DNA of 64,000 nucleotides, taken from an uncultured Methylococcaceae bacterium (lineage in GTDB: Bacteria > Pseudomonadota > Gammaproteobacteria > Methylococcales > Methylomonadaceae). Within the stretch, counting starts at the first letter, position 1. Each line of letters begins with the position of its first letter. A program made the translations under genes and the position numbers. Of the stretch, positions 47,175 through 56,031 are shown in pieces. The notes beneath the pieces were generated by a model, which worked only from the letters and a program-made list of their open reading frames with translations, did not search any database and was not told where the DNA came from. Where the stretch lies: contig CAJAVP010000011.1 in NCBI GenBank assembly GCA_903945375.1, positions 1 through 64,000 of the forward strand, given 5' to 3'.

Positions 47175-47515
47175 TTAACAGGTTGTTGAAAATTTGTCTT
47201 TATTTGTGTTCGTGTAGCTAACATTCAATGACTTATATGCTACTAAAGTCACTCTTGTCAGCAATTCTCATTTTAACCATTTAAAATCAATAAGATAAAT
47301 TTTTGACTTATCCTATGCTTAGTGCATTTGTATAAAAATAGTCAATTTTAGCTAAATCGGCAACGATTGGGGCTGAAAACGTGTCAAGCAAATAATAACC
47401 ATCAATTAATTATTGAATTATATTACTTTTCCATAATGAGAATTACTGCACTCTTGTAAGGCTTGTGTTTTTACGAGCCAAAGTAGAAAGGAGTTTTTTT
47501 TCAACAAACTGTTAA
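47175..47515. repeat. Inverted-repeat element, TTAACAGG family, copy 2
   Basis: TTAACAGGTTGTTGAAAA at the left and TTTCAACAAACTGTTAA at the right match the ends of the 39.8 kb copy. Inside, TCAATGACTTATATGCTACT and TTGTGTTTTTACGAGCCAAA also match, but this copy is about 150 bases longer because of an internal A/T-rich insert carrying a second CACTCTTGT segment. It lies 19 bases upstream of the asparagine-synthase-like start and may change its expression. Confidence 0.7.
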
Positions 47516-47837
47516 GCGAACAAGTGATCTTAATGTCAAGCCCAGTGTGATCATACACCCCAACCGTAGCTGAGCACTGTTCCATTCGGTAATAGCCATT
47601 ATTGCAGACACCAAACCATGACCTATACGATCCAAGCCCCAGAAAGGACAACGCCCGCCATCCCCGAAGAACGCAAGCTGACCAAGTACAAAATCAGCCG
47701 AAACACCGCCAAGACGTAGCATAAGCGAGACGGAACGGAACGACTGCATGGATGCGCGTAGGGTAATTCATGAGCAATTGCGGAGACTGCCCGCACCGGG
47801 CTCACACCACACTGAAGCCGTGGCGTGCTCTTAACAT
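47516..47837. other. GC-rich, non-coding-looking remnant
   Basis: About 320 bases that are clearly richer in G and C than their AT-rich flanks, especially 47630-47820. Several short open frames exist on the minus strand but none has a start signal or known family. It is probably a fragment of a mobile element. No ends could be identified. Confidence 0.5.
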
Positions 47838-49667
47838 CTAATTTATTGAATATGGCCCTATAAATGGACTGGAAATATTCTTGCCTTCAAAATCATTATT
47901 ATTATCAGGAAATAATACTTGGGCACCAGGTGTTAATAATACATTACTCCCATTTGCTGGTTTGTAATTGTCATTATTGTAATCAATAAACAATGCAGAT
48001 TTTAATTGAATTTTTTCACCTTCAGCCAATTTCCATCCGTAGTCACTTCTTTGATACCATGCCAGGCTTGTGTAGATGTTATGAGTGACATTACCCTTGG
48101 AATTATCTGGCCCCCCATCCATAATATTGTTTTTTACTATTAAGCCGTTTAATGAACCACTATTTATATACATACTCTTAAACTTGCTATTCAAAATCAT
48201 ATTATTGATGTACCATAGAGAGCTACCGCCTCCCCAATCAGCTACTGTATATGTGTCTTCTTCTGTATTGAAAATATTAAATGCGACAACTATATTAGCA
48301 CTACTTTGTGTTGTTAAGGCGATATTACTATGTAGAACAATATTTCTATATACCAAACAATTATTACTACCTAAATATAGAGTGATTCCATTAGCATGTA
48401 CGCCTTTTAAATTATTAAGCTTATTGTTCAATACCTTACTATTTGTTGCGCCAAATAATGCAATTCCTGTATGTCCTGACTCTGAAACAGTGTTATTTAT
48501 AATATCAATTCTATCTCCCCCAACCAGAATTCCACGATTTGGGAAGTTATGATGAACATAGTTATTTGAAACAACAGAATTCCTAGCTTTCTCTACAAAG
48601 ATTGCTCCGTAATATTCTCTAGAACTATTAAATCTTACTTCATTATTATTAATAATAATGCCATCCCAAGGTATTACTATTCCTGAAGCGTAAACACGTA
48701 TTCCAACTCCATCACGCCAACCATTTGTAGCACCGACATATTTTTGTACAATAAAATTATTTATCGCAACATAATTGGCTCTAATGTCAAAACCAGCCGC
48801 TCTTGATGAATAGGTAATTGCCGGTGCTTGGCTAGAATTCAAATCGTAATGAGGAATAACATATAATTTTTTCATTACCATGTCAACATAATATTCGCCT
48901 GGTAAATCCATGGCGCTATTATTGTTTACAATTGCATACTTACTTTTTCGATCTGTATAAGTACCTGACGAAATAGTGTCGTAATTAAATTTACCTTCCG
49001 ACTGATTAAATCCTGTAATTTTTTTGGGATATATGTTGTTACCTTGAGCCCATATATAAGCATAAGTCCCTTCTAAGCTACCAAAATTATTAATATTAGC
49101 TGGATCTATAACATAATTCGGGGTTATATTGGAAGGTTGTACTTCGAAATAATAATTTAGATCATCTGTTCTATAAAAATCAATTGGATTCGGAGTTTGC
49201 GACAAAATCATTTTTTGATCGCCTTGATACAAATTTAAAGTAAAAAAATCATTAATCGCTGGTAAATCGGTCACATATACTTGATGTCCGTTAATAACTT
49301 TACCTGTTATTTGCCAACCTGATAATACATTGCTTCCATCTAAAATTGCTTTTCCTTGTCCAAAAATATTTTCTGTATTTCCATCATAAGTTACTAAATT
49401 ATTAGGTAAACCGCTTTTTGAAATTAATATACCTCCTCTATATGTTACTCCACCTTTAAAGATCAATTTATCGCCAGGAAGAATGCTCGCTTGCTTAGCC
49501 AAGCCTTCTGCATTCGCGTCACCAGGACAATGCTTCCAAGCAGCTGAGGGCGACATGCCGTTGTTCTGGTCTAGCCCATTGTCATAGTCAATGAAATAGT
49601 TATTCGCATAGCATGTATAAGAACAAATAAGCACCAATAAACCGACAAAATAATTTAATTTTTTCAT
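47838..49667 (-). CDS. Exported right-handed beta-helix protein
   Basis: The 609-residue protein has a signal peptide (LNYFVGLLVLICSYTCYANN), an FIDYDNGLDQNNGMSPSAAW start typical of secreted beta-helix proteins, and many parallel beta-helix repeats in the region of residues 290-510 (NNYVHHNFPNRGILVGG, IINNTVSESGHTGIALFG). It fits the NosD/pectate-lyase-like group found in exopolysaccharide loci as polysaccharide lyases or modifying enzymes. Catalytic residues are not identifiable by eye. It is isolated on both sides by repeats, so its membership in the operon is inferred from strand and place. Confidence 0.8.
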   Translation of the reverse strand: MKKLNYFVGLLVLICSYTCYANNYFIDYDNGLDQNNGMSPSAAWKHCPGDANAEGLAKQASILPGDKLIFKGGVTYRGGILISKSGLPNNLVTYDGNTENIFGQGKAILDGSNVLSGWQITGKVINGHQVYVTDLPAINDFFTLNLYQGDQKMILSQTPNPIDFYRTDDLNYYFEVQPSNITPNYVIDPANINNFGSLEGTYAYIWAQGNNIYPKKITGFNQSEGKFNYDTISSGTYTDRKSKYAIVNNNSAMDLPGEYYVDMVMKKLYVIPHYDLNSSQAPAITYSSRAAGFDIRANYVAINNFIVQKYVGATNGWRDGVGIRVYASGIVIPWDGIIINNNEVRFNSSREYYGAIFVEKARNSVVSNNYVHHNFPNRGILVGGDRIDIINNTVSESGHTGIALFGATNSKVLNNKLNNLKGVHANGITLYLGSNNCLVYRNIVLHSNIALTTQSSANIVVAFNIFNTEEDTYTVADWGGGSSLWYINNMILNSKFKSMYINSGSLNGLIVKNNIMDGGPDNSKGNVTHNIYTSLAWYQRSDYGWKLAEGEKIQLKSALFIDYNNDNYKPANGSNVLLTPGAQVLFPDNNNDFEGKNISSPFIGPYSIN

Positions 49668-49751
49668 AACAAATAAGCCTTTTTTCTCTATTGATTCAGT
49701 AAAACTACATTGAGTAAGTAATCAGCAAATTTTTTAGCGTATCAGCATATT

Positions 49752-49879
49752 AATTTTGGTAACTATTCAGCCTTTGATTTCTCTAGGCTGTAAGGGGAAA
49801 TTAAGTGTTTTTTCCTCTCTTTTAACTCAGTAAAACCGCTGTAGCCCGCAGTTTGAGAGGCTGAGTAGTTACCAATTTT
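49752..49879. repeat. Inverted-repeat element, GTAACTATTCAGCC type, copy D
   Basis: AATTTTGGTAACTATTCAGCC and GGCTGAGTAGTTACCAATTT are near-perfect inverted ends (one mismatch over about 19 bases) enclosing about 85 bases with TTTCTCTAGGCTGTAAGGGG. It is a shorter relative of the GTTTAGC family and lies between the beta-helix gene and copy E. Confidence 0.65.
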
Positions 49880-49924
49880 GTATGTTTTAAAAGTGCACTA
49901 ATACTTACGCCTGATTACTTATAT

Positions 49925-50210
49925 TTTTGTAATTATTCAGCCCCCCCCCCCCGCAGGGAATATTCGTCATTCCAGCATAGCCATTGGGATACAATAGGAT
50001 TGCCGGATAGAGCACTAGAAAGTGCTCGTCACTTGCCTCCGTGGCTGCTGGATATGGCTACCCATTTAATACGGGAAAGCGAGTTATCAATAGCTAAAGC
50101 TATTGGACTCCAGTGCTACTGTGTCTGCCGGAGTAAGATGCTTTAGCTATTTTTGTGTCCCGCTTTAAGTGGGTAGCTCAGGATATCGGCAATGCCTGCA
50201 AATTAAGGAC
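49925..50210. repeat. Inverted-repeat element, GTTTAGC family, copy E, interrupted
   Basis: The left end TTGTAATTATTCAGC is followed by a run of 12 C. The inner part CGTCATTCCAGCATAG ... CCTCCGTGGCTGCTGGATAT and GGATATCGGCAATGCC parallels copy C but is split by a 125-base insertion (separate entry). The right end is degenerate. Boundaries are approximate. Confidence 0.55.
50056..50180. mobile_element. Nested short element with 6-bp target duplication
   Basis: GCTACCCATTTAATACGGGA near the left and TCCCGCTTTAAGTGGGTAGC near the right are inverted ends (17 of 20 bases match). GGATAT occurs directly on each side (50050-50055 and 50181-50186), which would be the target-site duplication. Removing the 125 bases and one GGATAT restores a sequence parallel to copy C at about 39590-39615. 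It has no coding capacity, so it needed a transposase from elsewhere. Confidence 0.7.
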
Positions 50211-50327
50211 GTATCTAAACTCACTGCTTTAAATTACGCTCAACTAGATCAATCAACAAGTGTTAAAAACCCCAAATACGCCAAATAAATTACAGGATAT
50301 TTATCACGTATTTTTGTGATAAATTAC

Positions 50328-51224
50328 CTATGAAATACCAATATCCACTCCAGACTTCGCTAAAACCTGCATTCTAAAGTTATCAGCTTCTGGATCTGCG
50401 CCGGTTTTAAATGCGGCAAAGCCACCGGTTTTCTTTTCTCTGATCACTTCTTGGACGGTGGCTAAATCAACGTAATGGTGGCCTTCGGCGAAAGCGAAGA
50501 CTAGGGATAAATCACAAATATTATTGATTAATCGGGGTATGCCACCGGAATAATAGTAAATTGCCGCATAGGCTAATTTATCAAATATTTCTTTTCTACA
50601 GCCTGCAACGACTAGGCGGTGATTAATGTATTGTAATGTTTGCTCAAAATCTAAGGCTTTGATGTGATATTCAACGGATATTCGTTGCGCGAATTGAACT
50701 AATTCTGGGCTATTGAGCTTTGTTACTAATTCAGGTTGGCCGACTAAAACCAGTTGTATCATGACATCTTGGCTGATATTGATATTGGATAATAAACGCA
50801 GCTCTTCTAAGGTTTGTAAATCCATATTTTGCGCTTCATCGACAATCAATATAACGCGTCTTCTTCGTTGATGTTGGCGCGTTAGGAATTCGATTAAAGA
50901 TTGATAGCGTCCGGCTTTATCTTGTGCTTTTGAGTTGATTCGGAAGGCGGCTAAAACCCAAGTTAATAGGTCGCCAAAGGCACTGTGGGTATTTGTAATT
51001 AAGCCAACTTCGCATCTATCATCCAGTGTGGTTAAGGCTTTTCGGATGAGTGTGGTTTTTCCTGCACCGATTTCACCGGTTATTACGGTGAATCCGGCTT
51101 GTACAATGAGGCCGTATTGTAATACCGTCCATGCTTTTTTATGAATAGGACTGAAATAGAGAAATTCTGGCTCGGAAACCAGAGAAAATGGTTTTTTTTT
51201 AAAACCAAAAAATTCGTTATACAT
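50328..51224 (-). CDS. PEP-CTERM-locus secretion ATPase (ExeA-like)
   Basis: The 298-residue AAA+ ATPase begins YNEFFGFKKKPFSLVSEPEF and has Walker A TGEIGAGKTTLIRKAL (about residues 47-62), Walker B VILIVDEAQNM and a GGIPRLINNICDLSLVFA sensor region. This matches the ExeA-like ATPase family of PEP-CTERM/exopolysaccharide loci. It probably energises or regulates polysaccharide export or works with the type II machinery. It lies between repeats, 363 bases from the tyrosine kinase gene, so the original operon spacing has been altered. Confidence 0.9.
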   Translation of the reverse strand: MYNEFFGFKKKPFSLVSEPEFLYFSPIHKKAWTVLQYGLIVQAGFTVITGEIGAGKTTLIRKALTTLDDRCEVGLITNTHSAFGDLLTWVLAAFRINSKAQDKAGRYQSLIEFLTRQHQRRRRVILIVDEAQNMDLQTLEELRLLSNINISQDVMIQLVLVGQPELVTKLNSPELVQFAQRISVEYHIKALDFEQTLQYINHRLVVAGCRKEIFDKLAYAAIYYYSGGIPRLINNICDLSLVFAFAEGHHYVDLATVQEVIREKKTGGFAAFKTGADPEADNFRMQVLAKSGVDIGIS

Positions 51225-51587
51225 TTATCTGTGCTCTAACAATGATCAATAATACCGACTAGAAAAAATTAAAAACCGTAACTATCTGGCTCTCATCGTG
51301 TTAAATCAAGCCTTTCGCTCGCTCTCAAGCAAGAGCTCTCATCGTTATACCGGCCGGGTATCCAGTCACAGGGATGTGAAGCTTTGAGAGAAGCAGAGTA
51401 GGTTGGGTTGCGCTGTTTGCAACCCAACATTTTGGTATCCATGTGTTGGGTTGCCAAACAGCAGGCAACCCAACCTACGATGCTTATATGTTTCCTCGTT
51501 ACGCTCGTTCCCAAGCAGAGCTTAGGAACGAGACCAAATTGTCATTCCAGCAGAGTTTCGCTAGGAGGGAAGGAGACTTACAAAAAT
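51225..51587. repeat. Palindrome-rich intergenic repeats
   Basis: GTAGGTTGGGTTGC (51399-51412) and GCAACCCAACCTAC (about 51464-51477) are inverted ends of a roughly 80-base palindromic element, whose inside also contains TTGCAACCCAAC and GTTGGGTTGCC. Next come TCGTTCCCAAGCAGAGCTTA-type and CATTCCAGCAGAGTTTCGCT-type repeat pieces related to those at 36.2 and 50 kb. No gene is supported. Confidence 0.6.
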
Positions 51588-52391
51588 TCAATAACCACCT
51601 TGGTGTTCAGGTAAGTTTTCAGCCTTATTAAATACAATACCCAATAGATTGGTATTTGAGAGTGCTTGCAAGGTTTTAGTGAGTTCTTCTGGTTTATTGG
51701 CACCATCTTCGACAACTAAAAGTGCTGCGTCGTAATATTCCATTGCCGCCAATACGTCATCAACTAATAAAACAGGGGGCATGTCAAAAATGATGATACG
51801 AGATTCATAGTGCGATTTTATATCTTCAATGAGCCGTTTCATGCTAGGTGCAGATATAATATCCGATGTCCCTTTATTCTTTTCTCTTCCAGGAAGAATA
51901 ACCAAACGCTCAATACCTGGATTAACCAATATTCTTTCTAATGCTACACCAGAATTAACATAGTCCAGTAAGCCATATTCCACTTCAAAATCAAAATACC
52001 AATTAATTCTTGGATTTCTGAGATCAAAATCGACCAATAAGACTGTCTGGTTGACTTCCATTGCCATTGAAATAGCTAGATTAACGGCGACCATGGATTT
52101 GCCAACACCTGCTGTTGGTGAGGTTATTGCGAAGCTATTCCAATTATTAGTTCTAAGCTGTTTTAATAGCTTAGTTCGTAACATACGAAATAAATCGGCT
52201 GTTGGATTGTATTGTTTTAAAGTAACAACTCGACGATCTTGTAATATTTCATTATTGGGAATTACAATCCGAGTTTGTGTATACACAAAGTCATTGACGC
52301 TGCTTGTTGTTTCAACCGGATTATTGATAGTTTTGCGCGATTGATCTATTTGCGCTTTCTCTATGGCTTTTTCTAAAAAATCCGCACTCAC
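51588..52391 (-). CDS. Exopolysaccharide tyrosine autokinase (CpsD/CapB-like)
   Basis: The 267-residue protein is a bacterial tyrosine kinase of the PEP-CTERM exopolysaccharide type: Walker A SPTAGVGKSMVAVNLA (about residues 90-105), Walker A-prime VLLVDFDLRNP and Walker B RIIIFDMPPVLLVDD. It works with the Wzz-like protein encoded upstream to control chain length. The C-terminus is short: NKAENLPEHQGGY and a stop, with a single final tyrosine rather than a tyrosine-rich tail. Repeats begin directly downstream, so the tail may have been lost. Confidence 0.88.
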   Translation of the reverse strand: MSADFLEKAIEKAQIDQSRKTINNPVETTSSVNDFVYTQTRIVIPNNEILQDRRVVTLKQYNPTADLFRMLRTKLLKQLRTNNWNSFAITSPTAGVGKSMVAVNLAISMAMEVNQTVLLVDFDLRNPRINWYFDFEVEYGLLDYVNSGVALERILVNPGIERLVILPGREKNKGTSDIISAPSMKRLIEDIKSHYESRIIIFDMPPVLLVDDVLAAMEYYDAALLVVEDGANKPEELTKTLQALSNTNLLGIVFNKAENLPEHQGGY

Positions 52392-52519
52392 ATATTCCTC
52401 TCTTTAGGTATAAGTATAGATAAATCCGATGCTCAGACATTCCGGTAATTCCTGCCAGAAGACGGGCTATATAAAACTTGAAAAACTATTGGGTTAAAAA
52501 CAAACGAGCGAAATGACTG

Positions 52520-54241
52520 TCACAACAATTCAATGCGCTGCCAAACTTTATATAGAATGACATCAAGTGGCATATAAAGAAAGTGTATTGCACACAATAA
52601 GGATATTAATAGCACCACGGAGAACACGGATAAACTTCTGATGTTTTTTCGTGTTCTATCACTGTCTATTTGATTTCTTATATAAGGAATAACAATTAAT
52701 GGTTCAATTCCCGTAACCTGTGTTAATGCACGATAACCTCGGACGCCCCCCGCTAACATTTCGGTTAGTATCCCTGCGCCAAGTCCACCGCCTACGGAGA
52801 CAATCAATCCAATAAAGAGTAACTTAATGCGATTGGGCTTTATGGGTTTATTAGGTAATTGTGGGGGTTCGATTAATGTAAATGTTTCCCCTTTTTGTTC
52901 TTCTTCTAAGGTTTGAGATAATTTTGCCTGTAATTGTTTACCTTTTAATTCTTGGTATTTTGCTTTATTGGCATCTAAGTCACGCACTAATTCGTAATAG
53001 CCGCGTTCAACCTGATGACTTTGGGCAACATTTTCTTCTAATACTTGTAATTTTTGTTGCAGCGTTGCGCGTTGTGATTTGATGTTTTGTAATTCAACTT
53101 GAGCAATATCGATTTCACTGCTTAATTGCAGATAGACAGGGTTTTTTGTGTTTCTCCCTGATTCCATGCTTGGTGCTGGATTTTTTTGTGATTTATTTTC
53201 TAATTCGCTAATCCGCTTTTGCGTTATTTTGACATCAGGGTGATTATCGGAATATTTCTGTCTTAATTCTTTTAGGTTTTGTTTGGCTTGTTCTAGGTCA
53301 TTGTTCGCATCATATATCGATTCAGCACCTTGTTTTTTTAACATGTCAATTTGTTTGCGGATTCGCAAAACATCAGGATGTGCGGCTGAATATTTACTGA
53401 GTAATTCTGATTCAGATGCCATCAAGTCATCCAAAGTATTTGGCGCTGTCGCTTTATTGCTGAGAGTAGGGGCGATGACGGGATCAGTTGCCATTAATTG
53501 CGAACTTAAATTAATGCGGCGCTCAGCTAACATGTTTTCTTGTAGATTCAGTTGCTGTAATTCACTTTCTAATCGGCTGATAGTCGATAAATTAACCGGC
53601 AGTAATTCTGGTAAGCTGGCACTGTATTTTTGTTTATATTCCGCAATAGTATTTTCAACTTTTTGAATTTCAAGTTTAAGTTTTTCGACTTCTTCTGCTA
53701 AGAATGTCGTTGTTTCTTCGGCTCGTTGCGTTCTTGCTCGCACATTTTCGCTCAAAAACAGCGTGACTAATTCATTGGTTACTTGTTGTGCGAGTTCTGG
53801 CTTTTTGTCGTTCCAAATCAGCTTGAATGCTATTGCCGCTTTACTGCCTCGACCTTGGCTTACAACATCGGCATTAATCATTTCTAGTTGCGTATTTTCC
53901 TTAAATAATTCCACTAATTCAGCGGGCGCAAGTTTTTTTCTTTGTTGCGGATATAAGTCGTATTTATCAATTAGCTTAGTGAGATTCGCTACCGTCATAA
54001 TACGCTGTTCAATTAATCGGATGCGCTCATCAGCATAACTGGTTACGGTCGATTTGATTAATTCAGTTGGTATATGCTGCTGTTCAATCAGAATAGTGGC
54101 TTCGGATTGATAAACTGGGGGAATTATTATTGCCAGAACAGCACTGCTTATCAGTAAAAATAGAAACAACGCAACAATGATATATTTGCGGCGTCTTATG
54201 ATATTTATGTAATCTCTAAGTGTTTTTGCGTCTTCTTCCAT
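52520..54241 (-). CDS. Polysaccharide chain-length determinant (Wzz/GumC-like)
   Basis: The 573-residue protein has a first membrane helix (KYIIVALFLFLLISSAVLAI, about residues 19-38), a long periplasmic coiled coil and a second helix (IKLLFIGLIVSVGGGLGAGI) after the PxxP-type segment PPQLPNKPIKPNR. A further hydrophobic segment (SVFSVVLLISLLCAIHFLY) lies near the end. It has two similar sub-repeats (SAAHPDVLRIRKQIDML and SDNHPDVKITQKRISEL). It sets chain length and bridges the inner membrane to the Wza-like exporter. It follows the barrel gene by four bases. Confidence 0.9.
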   Translation of the reverse strand: MEEDAKTLRDYINIIRRRKYIIVALFLFLLISSAVLAIIIPPVYQSEATILIEQQHIPTELIKSTVTSYADERIRLIEQRIMTVANLTKLIDKYDLYPQQRKKLAPAELVELFKENTQLEMINADVVSQGRGSKAAIAFKLIWNDKKPELAQQVTNELVTLFLSENVRARTQRAEETTTFLAEEVEKLKLEIQKVENTIAEYKQKYSASLPELLPVNLSTISRLESELQQLNLQENMLAERRINLSSQLMATDPVIAPTLSNKATAPNTLDDLMASESELLSKYSAAHPDVLRIRKQIDMLKKQGAESIYDANNDLEQAKQNLKELRQKYSDNHPDVKITQKRISELENKSQKNPAPSMESGRNTKNPVYLQLSSEIDIAQVELQNIKSQRATLQQKLQVLEENVAQSHQVERGYYELVRDLDANKAKYQELKGKQLQAKLSQTLEEEQKGETFTLIEPPQLPNKPIKPNRIKLLFIGLIVSVGGGLGAGILTEMLAGGVRGYRALTQVTGIEPLIVIPYIRNQIDSDRTRKNIRSLSVFSVVLLISLLCAIHFLYMPLDVILYKVWQRIELL

Positions 54242-54245
54242 TGCT

Positions 54246-55430
54246 TTACCTTGAAATGCTGAATCCTTGCCAATTGTACGTTAATGTCAACATTAACATG
54301 TTGGATTCAGCAAGATAGAGACTGTCTTGTTGCCGATAGCGATAAGACAGTTGCGCAACCCATTCGGGCGTGATCAACCAATTAAGATTTGGTGTAACGG
54401 TTAGATTATTACGGTTGTTAAAGCTATTGTTTGTCAGTGAGTTTTGACTGGTTGCTTTGGACATTTGATAGCTCGTTCCAATGGCGGCTTGCCAGCGCTT
54501 GTTTAATTTGTAGCCTGCATTCCATGCCAACTGTGTTTGCTCGTTTAAATTACCTTGGCTGGAGGGGGCTAAAGAACGACCCAATTTTAGAGATGAGGTT
54601 ATTTGTTCACCTGTATAGGTGAATGATAAATCCGCTAAAAATCCAGAGGAGATTTGCTGTAATAGGGCTTGTTGTCCAGACTCGGTTAAACTCTCTGTGA
54701 CACGTCCGCCCAAACTACCTTGAATTGACCACAGTTGCGTCAGTTTATAAGCTAACATGGCGGTAAGACTATAACTATCTGCCGTGGAACTATTGCCGAG
54801 GCTACCAAATTGATAATGGGTATAAGCGAAACCAATGTTGTGAGTAAGGCGTTCATTCCATTGTCGCTGCCATGTCATATTGGCTGATTGCCCATCACTA
54901 CTACTAAGCGCGGAGCTTGAGTAAGCCGTTTTGTTATAGCCCGCTGTGATAGTCACACTATCGCGCTGTGTCAAAAGATAACTAAACGAGGGAGACACGG
55001 CCCACTTAACTTGATTAGATGCACTGGCAAAATTACCCGTATCTTGCACGGCATTATTGCGACTCAAGGTATCGGCATAACTTGCATTTAATCCCCAGCG
55101 AGTTCTAGCGGTACGATATTCACTCTGAGCGCCATAATTTTGTGGCGAATAATCTAAGCCGTCTATATCGGTGTATTGTTGCAAGCCATAGCTAGCATTT
55201 GCATTAATATCCCAATCTTGTTCTTTACGAGCAACGCTTAACTGTGGTGTTAATAAATATTCAAATGAGCCTTGCGCTTGTTTTTGCATTCTAACATTAT
55301 CATCATAACCTGTATCTTGTTTTACATTACCGTTAAGACGCCACTCCGTTGCATTTGCATAAGGCAAATGGATTGCATAGGTCATCATAATGAGCGCAAA
55401 AATGGGATTATTGGATCGGTGTTTTGACAT
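54246..55430 (-). CDS. PEP-CTERM-associated outer-membrane beta-barrel protein
   Basis: The 394-residue protein has a signal peptide (ending near YANA) and alternating polar/hydrophobic strands ending in LMLTLTYNWQGFSISR, the aromatic-rich C-terminus of an outer-membrane barrel. Short strands with Y-x-Y or S-x-Y patterns recur about every 25 residues, so 12-16 strands are plausible. It belongs to the outer-membrane proteins of exopolysaccharide/PEP-CTERM loci. It may act as outer-membrane exporter or matrix anchor. It is 16 bases from the Wza-like gene and four from wzz. Confidence 0.8.
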   Translation of the reverse strand: MSKHRSNNPIFALIMMTYAIHLPYANATEWRLNGNVKQDTGYDDNVRMQKQAQGSFEYLLTPQLSVARKEQDWDINANASYGLQQYTDIDGLDYSPQNYGAQSEYRTARTRWGLNASYADTLSRNNAVQDTGNFASASNQVKWAVSPSFSYLLTQRDSVTITAGYNKTAYSSSALSSSDGQSANMTWQRQWNERLTHNIGFAYTHYQFGSLGNSSTADSYSLTAMLAYKLTQLWSIQGSLGGRVTESLTESGQQALLQQISSGFLADLSFTYTGEQITSSLKLGRSLAPSSQGNLNEQTQLAWNAGYKLNKRWQAAIGTSYQMSKATSQNSLTNNSFNNRNNLTVTPNLNWLITPEWVAQLSYRYRQQDSLYLAESNMLMLTLTYNWQGFSISR

Positions 55431-55446
55431 ACAAGAGATTTTTTAG

Positions 55447-56031
55447 TTAGGGCACGATAACAACATCACCACTTTTTAGTAATAGATTTCCGTTTAGGTC
55501 GCTGCCATCTTCAATATCGCCATATTTGAAATGAATGGCTTTTGAACCGTTTTCCGTCGCACGTAAAACAACAATACTGTTTGTTTTAGCAAAGGTGGTA
55601 AAACCGCCGGCTAAACCTAATATTTGAGCAATATTCATCGGCTGATACATCACAAAGCTACCGGGCTTATTGACTTGTCCCATAACAAATACAGCATTAC
55701 CTTCAACGGCTTTAACTGCAACATTAACAACAGGGTCTTCAATAAATACGGATAGTTTGTCTTTTAATAATTTTTGAATATCGTTGATGGTTTTGCCGGC
55801 GGTAGAAAAGCTACCTGCCAAAGGAAAGCTGATTGTATTATCGGGTAATACTTTTAATTCTCGCTGTAATTTCTCTTCATTCCAAACTGATATTTCCAGT
55901 GTATCTCCAGGGTTTATTTGATAAGGAGATGATTCACCCATAATCTGCTGAGAGCCTAATATAAGAATGGCTAGTATGATTTTTTTAATGATAGGGTTCA
56001 GTATGTTTTTTATCATAAATAGATTACTCAT
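55447..56031 (-). CDS. Polysaccharide export protein (Wza-like, PEP-CTERM type)
   Basis: The 194-residue protein has a signal peptide (KIILAILILGSQQIMGES) and a Poly_export domain with YQINPGDTLEISVWNEEKLQ, then PDNTISFPLAGSF, followed by an SLBB-type part (AVFVMGQVNKPGSFVM, LLKSGDVVIVP). It is short and has no obvious lipobox or outer-membrane helix, which fits the small EpsE/Wza forms in PEP-CTERM loci. It is the first gene of the exopolysaccharide operon. Confidence 0.9.
   Translation of the reverse strand: MSNLFMIKNILNPIIKKIILAILILGSQQIMGESSPYQINPGDTLEISVWNEEKLQRELKVLPDNTISFPLAGSFSTAGKTINDIQKLLKDKLSVFIEDPVVNVAVKAVEGNAVFVMGQVNKPGSFVMYQPMNIAQILGLAGGFTTFAKTNSIVVLRATENGSKAIHFKYGDIEDGSDLNGNLLLKSGDVVIVP

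Noticed and set aside
47418-47805. Short minus-strand frames in the GC-rich fragment
   Set aside because: Overlapping frames without ribosome-binding sites; high GC alone makes long frames likely. No transposase motif was recognised.
51293-51631. Several open frames of 60-75 codons on both strands
   Set aside because: They run through palindromic repeats and mirror one another on opposite strands; none has a start signal.
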